Assembly: GCA_017434885.1 (NCBI GenBank)
Contig: JAFSGE010000016.1
Span: 1-64,000, forward strand
Direction: 5' to 3'
DNA length: 64,000 bases
From: Lachnospiraceae bacterium
Lineage (GTDB): Bacteria; Bacillota; Clostridia; Lachnospirales; Lachnospiraceae
The notes under the pieces are model-generated. The model was not told the origin of the DNA. It searched no databases and worked only from the letters and a program-made list of their open reading frames with translations. This document shows, piece after piece, positions 42,767 to 52,283 of this stretch (its first letter is position 1; every line of letters begins with the position of its first letter). Both the position numbers and the translations under genes were made by a program.

Positions 42767-44182
42767 TTAATTTTCATTATTGATTTCTGCCAGATATGTT
42801 TCGGAATTTCTCGCTTTCTCCGTTCCCGGGAAGTCGTCAATCACCTGTGCGTATATCTCTTTGGCTTTATCATTATTTCCTGTTCTCCGGTAAGAATTGC
42901 CGAGATAGAACAAGGCATCTCCGTTTGCTGAATCATAGCGATATGCTCTCTCTAAATTCGGAATTGCCGCCTCATAGTCATCACTGCGATAGCTTGCATA
43001 TCCCAAATCATAATAGTATGTTGCAAGCTGCGGCGAAATCAATGTCAGGAAAGTTTCTTCAAGAGTACCAAAAGATGCCGTCTTTGTCACATCTTCTCCC
43101 TCTTCCGCCTCAAGTACTTCCATGTATACCGCAATAGCTTCCGTATCTTCCGAGTTAGCAAGATAGGTGCTGACTGCCATCATAAGTCCATCCGTCGCCT
43201 TGAGTGCTCCGTCTGTACCCTGATATGATTCCAGTTCTTCTTTGATATCGGTATTTTCGTCCGTCAGACTCTGTACCTTCTGCTGAAGTTCATCAATGGT
43301 TGCAGTCTTGGCATCTGACTGTTCACTGACTACACGGAGTTCATCATTAATATCCGCCTTTGCATTTTGAATTTGCGCCGGCAATACCAAGAACCATGCT
43401 ATGGCAAGTCCGATAATCAGACCAAGTCCTACATTCAGCAAGGTTGATATTCCCTTTTTCTCATTTACATTTACCGGTTGGATAATGGTTTCGTTTCCGC
43501 TTTGGTAACGGACCACATCATCCGAAAACAGCTTTTTCTTTGGTGTACTCTTAGCTGCTTCCTCCGGCATCAGCATATGTTCTACTTCTTTCAGATATCG
43601 AAGGGTTGTTGTATTATTGGTATCAATCTGACTGCATTTGATTAATTCCTTTTTAGCTTTTTCCCACTCCTCAATATTGATATACAAAAGTGCTAAAAGC
43701 TGATGCGCTTTTACATATTTGGGATTGTAGGACAATACTTTTTTCAGCTGAATAACTGCTAAATCCTGACTGTCCTGATAACAGTAAAGCAACGCCTGAT
43801 TGTACTTCTTAATTGTCTGATTAATGGCATCCAATCTGGACTGATTGGTCTGTATCATGTCAATATAGTCATCTGCGATATTCTTTTTGGGGCGAAGATT
43901 TTTACTGATTACCCACTCACTTAAAGCGGATACTGTTTCACCCATTTCAAAATATACAAGTCCTAAAAGGTTTCTTGCCTCAATATTATTTTTATTAAAT
44001 TTTAAACTCTGCCGTAAGCTGACAATGGCTCCGGACAAATCTCTGACCGATGCCTTATCAAGACCGTCATTGTAATAACGGTTAGACATATATATTATCT
44101 TTTTGTACAGCCCAACATCCGCGCCACAGCCTGTACAAAAATCATGTTCTGACAAACGGCATCCGCAATTATAACAAACCAT
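42767..44182 (-). CDS. Zinc-ribbon, TPR and membrane-helix protein
   Basis: 471 residues in a clear layered layout: an N-terminal zinc ribbon (Cys3, Cys6, Cys16, Cys19), cytoplasmic TPR-like repeats (about 30-200; SLRQSLKFNKNNIEARNLLG and YIKAHQLL-type repeats), a linker, one membrane helix (about 250-270), a coiled coil (about 275-325) and further TPRs outside (YDLGYASYRSDDYEAAIPNL, then DALFYLGNSYRRTGNNDKA, about 385-450). TPRs on both sides of the membrane suggest it links partners across it. The ATG has AGGAGAGCGGC before it. It is the last gene of the operon containing folC. Function unknown. Confidence 0.78.
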   Translation of the reverse strand: MVCYNCGCRLSEHDFCTGCGADVGLYKKIIYMSNRYYNDGLDKASVRDLSGAIVSLRQSLKFNKNNIEARNLLGLVYFEMGETVSALSEWVISKNLRPKKNIADDYIDMIQTNQSRLDAINQTIKKYNQALLYCYQDSQDLAVIQLKKVLSYNPKYVKAHQLLALLYINIEEWEKAKKELIKCSQIDTNNTTTLRYLKEVEHMLMPEEAAKSTPKKKLFSDDVVRYQSGNETIIQPVNVNEKKGISTLLNVGLGLIIGLAIAWFLVLPAQIQNAKADINDELRVVSEQSDAKTATIDELQQKVQSLTDENTDIKEELESYQGTDGALKATDGLMMAVSTYLANSEDTEAIAVYMEVLEAEEGEDVTKTASFGTLEETFLTLISPQLATYYYDLGYASYRSDDYEAAIPNLERAYRYDSANGDALFYLGNSYRRTGNNDKAKEIYAQVIDDFPGTEKARNSETYLAEINNEN

Positions 44183-44191
44183 GCCGCTCTC

Positions 44192-44338
44192 CTATTCTTC
44201 CTCAGGTTTTGCCTTCGCTACCATTTTAATTAAAATATCTGCCATATCTGTCAAATCTTCATTGTATATAGCTTCTTCCGCATCCTCTACTTCAAGGCTG
44301 GGATGAAATTTCTTTAATTCTTCTTCAAAATCAATCAT
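44192..44338 (-). CDS. Conserved-looking 48-residue acidic protein
   Basis: Short frame beginning MIDFEEELKKFHPSLE and ending VAKAKPEEE. Its ATG (44336-44338) overlaps the folC stop in ATGATTGA, its stop lies 9 bases before the next gene, and that gene's ribosome binding site overlaps its end, so it fits snugly in the operon. Very acidic, probably helical. No function is recognised. Confidence 0.65.
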   Translation of the reverse strand: MIDFEEELKKFHPSLEVEDAEEAIYNEDLTDMADILIKMVAKAKPEEE

Positions 44339-45659
44339 CTGATATTCTCCTCATCAGGGTCTTCATCTGCCCTATCAAATACAACGACCCGGCAATATAA
44401 ATAACATCTGCCTTTGCTTTGGCTTTTGCAAGATGATGATATGCTTCTTCTGCATTTTGATGGAAACTGCAATGTATCTTATATTGCCCCCAAATTTCCC
44501 TTAATCTATCTATAGAAACACTTCTGTCCGATTCAAGCGGTGCTACTGCTACCCTTGCAAACACACCGGAATTTACAATCTGCCTAATCATTCCCTCATA
44601 CTGCTTGTCCGCCACAACGCCAAACAATAAAAAACGCTGTCCGGTGCAGCCATCTCTGCAGACTGTCTGCAAAAATGCTTCTATTCCGTCTTCATTATGT
44701 GCACCGTCTAAAAAAACTCCCGGAAGCACCTCTTCCATTCTTCCCGGCCAACAGGCGCATCTTACTCCTTCCCTGATACTCTCAGGTCGGATTCTTTGGT
44801 CTTCTCTTCCCAGGACTTCTGCCGCAGCAATCGCCAATGCAGAGTTTTCTGTCTGGTATAAAGCTGTTGTCATAAGACACAGACCATCATATTTATAATA
44901 ACCACTATGGAAGGAAAAATCAATGGTTTTATTATGGATATTCACATCTAAAATACTGTCTTTTCCGATAATTATCGTCTGACTTTTTGCCGATTTGGCA
45001 TATTCTCCCAAAATTTCTGTCACTTTCGGTCGTTTATCTGCAAATACTACCGGCACTCCCTCTTTTATTATTCCTGCTTTTTCTTTTGCAATCTCTTCAA
45101 TCGTATTTCCCAGATACTGCATATGGTCAAATCCGATTTCCGTAATCACACAAACCGCAGGCTTTTCAAATATATTTGTTGCATCCAGCCTGCCGCCGAG
45201 ACCGGTTTCCAAGATAATATAATCCGGTGCTTTTTCTTTAAAGTACACCATTGCCATCAAAAACAAATATTCAAAAAAGGACGGATGCAAGCGCTTTCTT
45301 TCCTCTTCATCAGCTTCCCTTGTTAATGCTTTCCATACCCGTTTAACTTTGTAAAAAGTATCTGCAAAATCCTCCTCGGAAATCATTTCTTCCCCAAGGC
45401 AAATCCGTTCACGCATGCTTTCCAAATGAGGAGAAGTAAATACTCCCACGCTGCAACCGCTCTTCATCAGAATGGAACGCAAATAAGCACAAACGGACCC
45501 TTTTCCGTTTGTTCCTGCAACATGTATCACTTTACTTTCCGTCTTTTTTCCTGCCAAAACAGAAAGAAAACGTTTCGTATCTTCAAGAGTATGTTTCCCG
45601 GCAAACTTGGGAATGCTGAGTATATATTCTTCTGCCTGCTTAAATGAAACTTTCTGCAT
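44331..45659 (-). CDS. folC: Folylpolyglutamate synthase/dihydrofolate synthase
   Basis: 442-residue Mur-ligase-type enzyme that adds glutamate to folates. P-loop HVAGTNGKGSVCAYL near residue 45, TSPHLESMRERICL near 75, LETGLGGRLDATN near 148 and the FDH segment ITEIGFDHMQYLGNT near 170 match FolC. The C-terminal domain carries FLDGAHNEDG near 315. The start follows GAGGAGAGAATTGT. It lies 16 bases after an efflux ATPase gene and overlaps the 48-residue gene. Confidence 0.94.
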   Translation of the reverse strand: MQKVSFKQAEEYILSIPKFAGKHTLEDTKRFLSVLAGKKTESKVIHVAGTNGKGSVCAYLRSILMKSGCSVGVFTSPHLESMRERICLGEEMISEEDFADTFYKVKRVWKALTREADEEERKRLHPSFFEYLFLMAMVYFKEKAPDYIILETGLGGRLDATNIFEKPAVCVITEIGFDHMQYLGNTIEEIAKEKAGIIKEGVPVVFADKRPKVTEILGEYAKSAKSQTIIIGKDSILDVNIHNKTIDFSFHSGYYKYDGLCLMTTALYQTENSALAIAAAEVLGREDQRIRPESIREGVRCACWPGRMEEVLPGVFLDGAHNEDGIEAFLQTVCRDGCTGQRFLLFGVVADKQYEGMIRQIVNSGVFARVAVAPLESDRSVSIDRLREIWGQYKIHCSFHQNAEEAYHHLAKAKAKADVIYIAGSLYLIGQMKTLMRRISDD

Positions 45660-45675
45660 ACAATTCTCTCCTCAC

Positions 45676-46575
45676 CTATTTCTCCGAAATAATAATCCTT
45701 CCGTTCTCCACTTCTATTTTTACCCTGTTTCCTTCGATTCCTGCCTGTTCCAAAACCGCCTTAGTCAGTTGTACCCTTCCGGCCCTGTCAAGAACCGCAA
45801 ATTCTTCCTGTAAATCTTCCTCTTGCATATCACCAAGAGTTTTCATGCGCTGTGCATATCCCTGCTTCATAATACGCTCACTGCTGATTTTTCCATCACG
45901 TATCATTACCACACGCTCTACCTTTTTCGCCAGGCTGATATCATGGGTCACAATTACAATCGTAACCCCCAATTCCCTATTCAGTTCCCGAAACACATCC
46001 TGAATCATAAGTGAAGTCTTCTGGTCTACCGCTCCGGTAGGCTCATCCGCCAACAAAAGCTTGGGGTTATTGGCAAGCGCTATAGCAATGGCAACTCTCT
46101 GCTGTTCACCACCTGACATCTGCTGAGGCAGACTGTCTTTTCTGTGTGACATTCCCACCATTTCAAGCAGCATCAGTGCCCGTTCTCTTCTTGCCTTTTC
46201 ACTTTTAAGCCCTTTTTCTTTTGATGCAAACTGCATGGGAATTTCCACATTTTGCAAAGCACTTAAGTACGGAAAAAGATTACGGGAATTTTTTTGCCAG
46301 ACAAAGCCTACCGTATTTTGCTTATAATTTACAAGCTGCTTCTCCGTCATGCGGAACAAATCCATTCCGTCTACCAGAAGTTGTCCCGCAGAGGGCTTGA
46401 TGAGTCCGCCAACCATATTAAGAAAGGTAGATTTCCCGCTTCCGCTATTACCGATAACTGCCATCAGCTCTCCCTTTTGAACAGTCATATCCAGTCCCTG
46501 CAATGCCATTACTTCTACGGTATTTGTCTTATAGATTTTTACAAGTCCGTTGCAGACAATCATTGCTTCATCCAC
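45676..46575 (-). CDS. ABC transporter ATPase with C-terminal AbrB-like tail
   Basis: 299-residue LolD/MacB-type ATPase: Walker [15 protein letters not shown] near residue 41, signature MSGGEQQR near 148, Walker [13 protein letters not shown] near 168. After the ATPase core (about residue 225) comes a 70-residue tail with [19 protein letters not shown] and [14 protein letters not shown], which resembles an AbrB/MazE swapped-hairpin fold and may aid dimerisation or regulation. The start is a GTG overlapping the stop of the other ATPase; an ATG four codons on is an alternative. It probably works with the FtsX-like permease and adaptors upstream in the operon. Confidence 0.87.
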   Translation of the reverse strand: MDEAMIVCNGLVKIYKTNTVEVMALQGLDMTVQKGELMAVIGNSGSGKSTFLNMVGGLIKPSAGQLLVDGMDLFRMTEKQLVNYKQNTVGFVWQKNSRNLFPYLSALQNVEIPMQFASKEKGLKSEKARRERALMLLEMVGMSHRKDSLPQQMSGGEQQRVAIAIALANNPKLLLADEPTGAVDQKTSLMIQDVFRELNRELGVTIVIVTHDISLAKKVERVVMIRDGKISSERIMKQGYAQRMKTLGDMQEEDLQEEFAVLDRAGRVQLTKAVLEQAGIEGNRVKIEVENGRIIISEK

Positions 46576-47278
46576 TTATTTCACCGTCCTCTATTTCAAA
46601 CACTATATCACCAAGTTCCATCAGGCTTGGGTCGTGGGTTGTCATTACTATCGTAACACCTTCCTGTTCCACCAGTTCTTTAAACAGCTTCACAACCAAA
46701 AGTCCGTTATCCGTATCAAGTGCACCTGTAGGTTCATCCGCAAATACTACCTTAGGCTTATGCGCAAGTGCTCTTGCAATGGCAACCCTCTGTTGCTCAC
46801 CGCCGGAAAGTTCCTCCGGCATATGATACATTCTCTTGGAGAGTCCTACTTTTCTTAAGCATTCCTCCACCCGTTCTTTACGCATCGCCTCAAGCGCCTT
46901 TCCCTTTTTCCCATCCTTTCTTTCCGCAAGACGAAGAGAAAACTCCACATTTTCATACACATTCATCACCGGTACAAGTGCTACTGCCTGAAAAATATAT
47001 CCCATATGGTATCTTCTTGCCTCTTCCCGCTGCGCATCACTCATTGCGGTAAGTTCTTTGCCGTCAAAAAACACTTTTCCGTCTGTGGGAACATCCAGTG
47101 CGCTGAGTATATTTAAAAGCGTAGTTTTTCCGGAGCCGGAACGTCCTTTCAATATTGTCAGCTTTCCTTCCGGTATTGCAATATTAATATCTTTCAGAAC
47201 GGTAATGCTGCCGCCTCCCGCAAAAGGAAAACTTCTTACCAGTCCTTTTGTCTCTATCATTGTTTTTCTTTCATTCAT
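46568..47278 (-). CDS. ABC transporter ATPase (MacB/LolD type)
   Basis: 236-residue ATPase of the lipoprotein/antimicrobial-efflux class. Walker A GRSGSGKTTLLNIL near residue 43, signature LSGGEQQR near 148, Walker B VVFADEPTGALD near 168 and TTHDPSL near 210. A Lys-rich insertion (RKDGKKGKALEAMRKER) lies in the helical domain. It begins 18 bases after the permease stop and overlaps the second ATPase by 8 bases. Two different ATPases with one permease suggest an asymmetric pair. Confidence 0.9.
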   Translation of the reverse strand: MNERKTMIETKGLVRSFPFAGGGSITVLKDINIAIPEGKLTILKGRSGSGKTTLLNILSALDVPTDGKVFFDGKELTAMSDAQREEARRYHMGYIFQAVALVPVMNVYENVEFSLRLAERKDGKKGKALEAMRKERVEECLRKVGLSKRMYHMPEELSGGEQQRVAIARALAHKPKVVFADEPTGALDTDNGLLVVKLFKELVEQEGVTIVMTTHDPSLMELGDIVFEIEDGEISG

Positions 47279-47296
47279 TTCCGTTTATCCCTTTGC

Positions 47297-50122
47297 CTAG
47301 TCTTCCCCAAGCTTTAGAGCCTGCGCAATTTTCATACCGGATACCACCTTTGCCAGCACTACAAAGCACACCGCCAACATTACTGTAAGAATACCGGCAA
47401 TTCTGATTATATCCGCACTGCTGCTTATCACCTCCGTGGCAAGGGCATGTCTGCCCGGCAGATAAACTACCATAATCAGCGGTATATAGAGGTAAGATGC
47501 AAGAAAACCCACCCCTGCTCCTGCCACAATGGCTGATACGGATGCAAAAATCTGCTCATGAATCAGCATGAAACGCACTTCACTCATTTTCATTCCCATG
47601 GCTCTGTAAATACCAAGCATTAACTCCCTCTTCCTAATAGTCAGAATCCAATGAATCAGAAATCCTGCCATGCACAGAATCAGTATCACCAGAAAACTGA
47701 TGGTCAGAAGTCCGTTGGTCACCTGTATCGATGCATCATTTTTACTGCGGACAAGTTCATCTGTCACAGAAGTTACCGAAAGCAGCTCAATTCCTGCCTC
47801 ATTCGCCTTGCTACGGATTTCCCGTCCGGTTTCCTGCGTATCGTACCACACTTCATAAGGCGTTGCGCCGAACGTTGTCACTACCTGACTGTAATTTGCC
47901 ACAATCAGATAGCTGTCCCTGTAACTGATGCTTCCGTCGGCCTGCACTTGTTCTTCATAAGGAGAATAGCCCGGCCAAACATCCACAAATCCGCATATCT
48001 TTGCACTTGCCACCGCACGCGTATTTTTCAAGTCATCAAACAATACATATTTAATGGTATCTCCTATCTTTGCCCCGGTTTTTTCTCCGAAATTTGCCGA
48101 TACCAACACACCGTTCGGCACCTGTGAAATGTCATTTAAGTAATGATACCAGTGCCGATTAAGTACCCCGTTTTTCATCCATGCTGTTTTTCCGAATTCC
48201 CTGGTATGGATTGCCATCAGCTGATTATCCTCAAAGGACTGATTCCCATAATATACTCTTACATGATAATCCCTGATTACTTTAGTTGCATTCGCCTGCA
48301 TACTTTCATATCGCACAAAATCAGGTTCTTCATACATCACCTGTGTCTTATTCTTTTTGGCAGCAGGAAGATTATTTGCCCACTGTTCGCTGCTGACAGC
48401 ACCCGCACCGATATTGTATCTGATTCTCTCTTCAAGCCCCGTATTCATGGTACGCGCCGTATTGGCATAAAAAATCCCCATGGCAATCGTCAGAATCAAA
48501 AATACGGAAATAAAATTCTGTTTTTTTCCTGCTTTCATAATCTGCAAAAAGGACACATAAGCAGCCGGTTTAAAACGTCTTTTTCCTATCCGGTAAATCA
48601 GCCTGATAATAAGTTGCAGTATTCGCAAAAAGAACATTCCGCAACCCAAAATGAAGAGAACAGAGCTTAAGAACAACACCGGGTCCATACTCTCCCCTCT
48701 GACAATCTGCAAAGCAATCGTCTCCTTTTGCCTGGACAAATTATAGCGGATGTAGAGCGAAGCTATCACCATTAAAACATCCACATAGTACTTCTGCCAA
48801 AAGGTCTTCTCTTTCCTGTTTTTCTTTTGTTTTACCTCCACAATACTAAGAGTTGTGTACTGTAACACCGGCAAAGTCATAAAAAGAACTGCCGTAAGTA
48901 CAGCCAGCAATACGGAAGTCAACAGTTGTCCGTCAATTACAGGCTGCAGGCTCTCTCTTCCCACAAACTCCATAAAAGCATTGGCACTGCCCAACAACAT
49001 GGCAAACCCATACCCCAAAGGTACTCCCACAACACATCCGGCAGTTGCCAAAATTACAGACTGTGCAAAGTAGCTGCCCACTATCTGTCCGTTGCTGACG
49101 CCTCTGCTCCGCAACATGGCAATTTCTCCCTGCTCCAGTTCCGTGATATGAGAAGAAACCATAAATAGGAATACCATTAAAAGTGCAAGCACGGGAATCT
49201 GCAGTGTCTGCATGATTGCCTTTACCTGCGACCGTGCCGCCTGATACTCAGAAAGTAATTCCAGCAAATCAGAGCTGATGCTCATTTTCACCACAGGCGG
49301 ATTTCCTATCACATTCTCCACTCCTGCTTTAACGGCATCTGTCTGCTTATAACTCATCCCCTCATAATCCAGAAGAACATCACAGCGAAATGTCATGTTG
49401 ATACGTTCCGCTGCTCTGTTTTCCATAATTTCATCAAGCGCAGCTTCCGATACAAACAGAATCTTCTCATAGTCATTTGGATACCGTACCCAGTAACAAT
49501 CATGCACATCGCTTTCTTTAAAAATTCCAGCTACTCTGATGCGCAATACTTCTCCGTTTTTTGTCTCAGTCTTAGGAAAAGTAATCACATCACCCACAGA
49601 CAAATTGGCATACTGAACCATTCTCTCATTTATGATGCATTCATAAATTCCTTCTTCGTCTGCTTCATTTGTAAAGCAGGTTCCCCGAAGCAAGGCAATA
49701 TGGCCTTCTATTCCCTCAAGATAAGCCGGCATAAAAAAGTAATCCTGCTTGGAATCATCACTTTGGTACTGTGGCTTGCCGAGCAGGCTGTCGGAAGCAA
49801 AAAACATAATACTTTCTGCTTTGGCAAGTGAAATTTCATTACCAACTCTGTCTAAAACACTTTTATAAACCGCGTTTCCCTGCTCTGTAACCGTAACAGA
49901 CTTATCCTGATACTCAAACGGGTACTCTGCACTTATCCTTGCAGGGTAGGCATTCTTTTCCCCGATATAATCATCAAACCTGCTCTGCAACAGTTTATTA
50001 AGAGCCGCTCCCTGATACAGGGTATTTCCGGCAACCACACTGATTAACAGTACCATTCCCATTAAGCTACACATATTCAGCCATTTTTTATGTAAAAGCT
50101 TCTGCCATACAAATTTCAGCAT
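47297..50122 (-). CDS. FtsX-like ABC transporter permease (941 aa)
   Basis: Large permease with an N-terminal membrane helix (residues 15-35), a long external MacB-type domain (about 40-305), three helices with the FtsX core (LLMVFLFMVSSHITELEQGEIAMLRSRG near 315-340), a second external region (about 530-780) and three further helices starting near 800 (ITRKRELMLGIYRAMGM-like motif KRELMLGIYRAMGMKMSEV). The duplicated FtsX cores (RSRGVSNGQIVGSY and YRAMGMKMSEVRFM) are typical of single-chain permeases. It lies between the adaptor genes and the ATPase genes, spaced by 10 and 18 bases. Likely efflux of peptides, drugs or envelope lipids. Confidence 0.87.
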   Translation of the reverse strand: MLKFVWQKLLHKKWLNMCSLMGMVLLISVVAGNTLYQGAALNKLLQSRFDDYIGEKNAYPARISAEYPFEYQDKSVTVTEQGNAVYKSVLDRVGNEISLAKAESIMFFASDSLLGKPQYQSDDSKQDYFFMPAYLEGIEGHIALLRGTCFTNEADEEGIYECIINERMVQYANLSVGDVITFPKTETKNGEVLRIRVAGIFKESDVHDCYWVRYPNDYEKILFVSEAALDEIMENRAAERINMTFRCDVLLDYEGMSYKQTDAVKAGVENVIGNPPVVKMSISSDLLELLSEYQAARSQVKAIMQTLQIPVLALLMVFLFMVSSHITELEQGEIAMLRSRGVSNGQIVGSYFAQSVILATAGCVVGVPLGYGFAMLLGSANAFMEFVGRESLQPVIDGQLLTSVLLAVLTAVLFMTLPVLQYTTLSIVEVKQKKNRKEKTFWQKYYVDVLMVIASLYIRYNLSRQKETIALQIVRGESMDPVLFLSSVLFILGCGMFFLRILQLIIRLIYRIGKRRFKPAAYVSFLQIMKAGKKQNFISVFLILTIAMGIFYANTARTMNTGLEERIRYNIGAGAVSSEQWANNLPAAKKNKTQVMYEEPDFVRYESMQANATKVIRDYHVRVYYGNQSFEDNQLMAIHTREFGKTAWMKNGVLNRHWYHYLNDISQVPNGVLVSANFGEKTGAKIGDTIKYVLFDDLKNTRAVASAKICGFVDVWPGYSPYEEQVQADGSISYRDSYLIVANYSQVVTTFGATPYEVWYDTQETGREIRSKANEAGIELLSVTSVTDELVRSKNDASIQVTNGLLTISFLVILILCMAGFLIHWILTIRKRELMLGIYRAMGMKMSEVRFMLIHEQIFASVSAIVAGAGVGFLASYLYIPLIMVVYLPGRHALATEVISSSADIIRIAGILTVMLAVCFVVLAKVVSGMKIAQALKLGED

Positions 50123-50132
50123 ATTCCACTCC

Positions 50133-52268
50133 TTAATTGCCCACTATAAGTTCTTCCCCTTCCGAAAGCCCCCGGGCAATCCATACCTGATTTACATCAT
50201 GGTATCCCACTGTTACATATCTTTTTTCCACAGTATCTTCTTTTTTCACCCAGACATATTTTCTGTCATTTTCACTATAAACGGACTTCGGTGAAACCAC
50301 AATAGCCTCGGGTATCCGCCATGTTGTAACATTTACACCAAATGCTGTAAGTCCTTCCGTGCTGTTTCCCTCTGCTGGTTTTATATACGATACATGCGTC
50401 ATTTGCAAAGAATCCTCTTTCAGAATCCGCTCTCCGTCATAAATCGTTTTTGAAATATCCTGCCCGGAATAAACCACCGTACCTTCAAAGTCCTGTTCCG
50501 ACCGGTAGATATCAATCAACACTTTTCCGTCTGTAGGCAATACTTTATTTTCTGCATAGAGCATAATATAAGCGGAATCCGGATTCACAATTTTACAAAG
50601 GCAAGTGTCCTTCGCCACATGATAGCCTTCCGCTGCCGCTGTTACATCGCTTATTATTCCCGAAACCGATGCCTTCACTTCTATCCTGCCCACTACATCC
50701 CGTCTCCTTTGAAATTGCAGTTTTTCAATTTCATACTGATACTTCTCTGCTTCATAATCCATTTGCAGGTTTAATCTGCGTACTTCCTGTGCCGTCTTTT
50801 TATATTCATAAGTCTCCTGTAGCTTTCCTTTTTCCATTTCTGCTATTTTTTCCAAAAGCTTTTCCAGTTCCTTTTGATGCAGCATTTTTTCATATTCATA
50901 GCTGCGTGTCAATTCTTCCGTGTCCAAATCATAGCCTTGCAGCCTGCTTTCTCCTTCTTCTGTAAAAAGAACAGCTATCACGTCTCCTTCAAGTACCTCT
51001 TGTCCGTTTTTCACCCTCAATTCCTGTAATATCGCATTATCCGGTTTACATAATATGTTTTCCGAGGAAATATACTCCACTTTTACCTGATCATATTTTT
51101 CTGTAATTAAAAATTCTGATTTTTCCAGCTTTTGTATATTCTGTGTATTTGTCGGCATATCACTTAAGGGATAATAAACCATATCCCCCTCCTGCAAGCC
51201 TTCCGTAATCTCCACTGCATTACAGGTATGTACTCCGGTAGTTACCGGTTGTTTTACTTTCTGTCCGTCTTTTATCAAATAAACAAAGTATTCACCATCC
51301 TCGCTGAACAAAGAATCCGGTGCAATGTTAAGCACGTTTGAAGCATTTTTCGATAACAAATATAATTCTCCGGTCTTTCCTGTAAGCTCTGACAGTTCTG
51401 TTCCTTCTACCGGGAAGAAACGTGCCTCCGGTTGCAGTTCCTCTTTATTTGCAAGTTGCTTCTCAGCATCTGTATAAGGTTCATAAACAAGCGGATACTT
51501 AACACCTTCAATTTCAATATATATTTCTGAAGCATTTTTTGCTTTGGAATCTACCACATCGGCAGATACATATGCTGTCGCCCTGTCAGAAATCATTACC
51601 ACAATTTCATCTGTTTCTACCAAAGCAGCAGCATTTCCTGCGGAAAATCTCTTTACATAAGTAACATAACCGCTACTTTCTGCCCGCAGATACTTTTCGT
51701 CCATTTGCTGCTCATGGCGCGCAAGCATATCCTCCTGCTCCTCGATTTCCACCTTGCGAAGTTCTTTTTCATAACGCGCTTCCTTTTGCATAATCTCCAG
51801 TGCTTCTTCCTGTTTTTCCCTTACTTCCTCCGTCAGTTCAAAAGCATTTGCATTATACTGTAATTCAAATAATGTAATATCTATATCATCCATTTCCGTC
51901 TGATAAGCATCTTCTTCTTTCTGCCATGCAAGCTCCCGCTTCATCTGTGCCGTGGTAAACTCCGCTTCCTCGCAGTCCATCTCTGCAAGAATCTGACCTT
52001 CTTCCACATACTCTCCAAGCTGTACTGCAATTTCTTTTACTTTACAGCTTTCAAAAAAGGCATAGCTGTGAGATTCATATTTCACTCTACCGGCATAAAT
52101 TTCCATATCACAGATATCCGAACGCATTACTTCTCTTCCGGAAAGACTCACTTCTACCGGCTCTAACAATTCCGGTATCTCTTCCGGCTGACTGCACCCC
52201 GACAAAAGCATCAATAGCGCCACCACTGCTGCTGATATTCTGTTTCTTTTCTTCTCATTTCTTATCAT
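50133..52268 (-). CDS. Double-length efflux adaptor lipoprotein
   Basis: 711-residue membrane-fusion protein. The lipoprotein signal ends in LLSGC (Cys25). Two adaptor units follow in tandem. First (about 40-385): a biotinyl-lipoyl half (VKEIAVQLGEYVEEGQILAEM), a coiled-coil hairpin (about 110-190), its partner half (SSGYVTYVKRF) and barrel domains. Second (about 395-711): LQELRVKNGQEVLEGDVIAVL, another coiled coil (about 460-540), SVSGIISDVTAAAEGYHV, and a closing barrel ending LSEGEELIVGN. A single adaptor is usually 350-450 residues, so this looks like an internal duplication or fusion. It lies 15 bases after a normal-length adaptor and 10 before the permease. Confidence 0.83.
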   Translation of the reverse strand: MIRNEKKRNRISAAVVALLMLLSGCSQPEEIPELLEPVEVSLSGREVMRSDICDMEIYAGRVKYESHSYAFFESCKVKEIAVQLGEYVEEGQILAEMDCEEAEFTTAQMKRELAWQKEEDAYQTEMDDIDITLFELQYNANAFELTEEVREKQEEALEIMQKEARYEKELRKVEIEEQEDMLARHEQQMDEKYLRAESSGYVTYVKRFSAGNAAALVETDEIVVMISDRATAYVSADVVDSKAKNASEIYIEIEGVKYPLVYEPYTDAEKQLANKEELQPEARFFPVEGTELSELTGKTGELYLLSKNASNVLNIAPDSLFSEDGEYFVYLIKDGQKVKQPVTTGVHTCNAVEITEGLQEGDMVYYPLSDMPTNTQNIQKLEKSEFLITEKYDQVKVEYISSENILCKPDNAILQELRVKNGQEVLEGDVIAVLFTEEGESRLQGYDLDTEELTRSYEYEKMLHQKELEKLLEKIAEMEKGKLQETYEYKKTAQEVRRLNLQMDYEAEKYQYEIEKLQFQRRRDVVGRIEVKASVSGIISDVTAAAEGYHVAKDTCLCKIVNPDSAYIMLYAENKVLPTDGKVLIDIYRSEQDFEGTVVYSGQDISKTIYDGERILKEDSLQMTHVSYIKPAEGNSTEGLTAFGVNVTTWRIPEAIVVSPKSVYSENDRKYVWVKKEDTVEKRYVTVGYHDVNQVWIARGLSEGEELIVGN

Positions 52269-52283
52269 ATAATTTCCCTTTTA

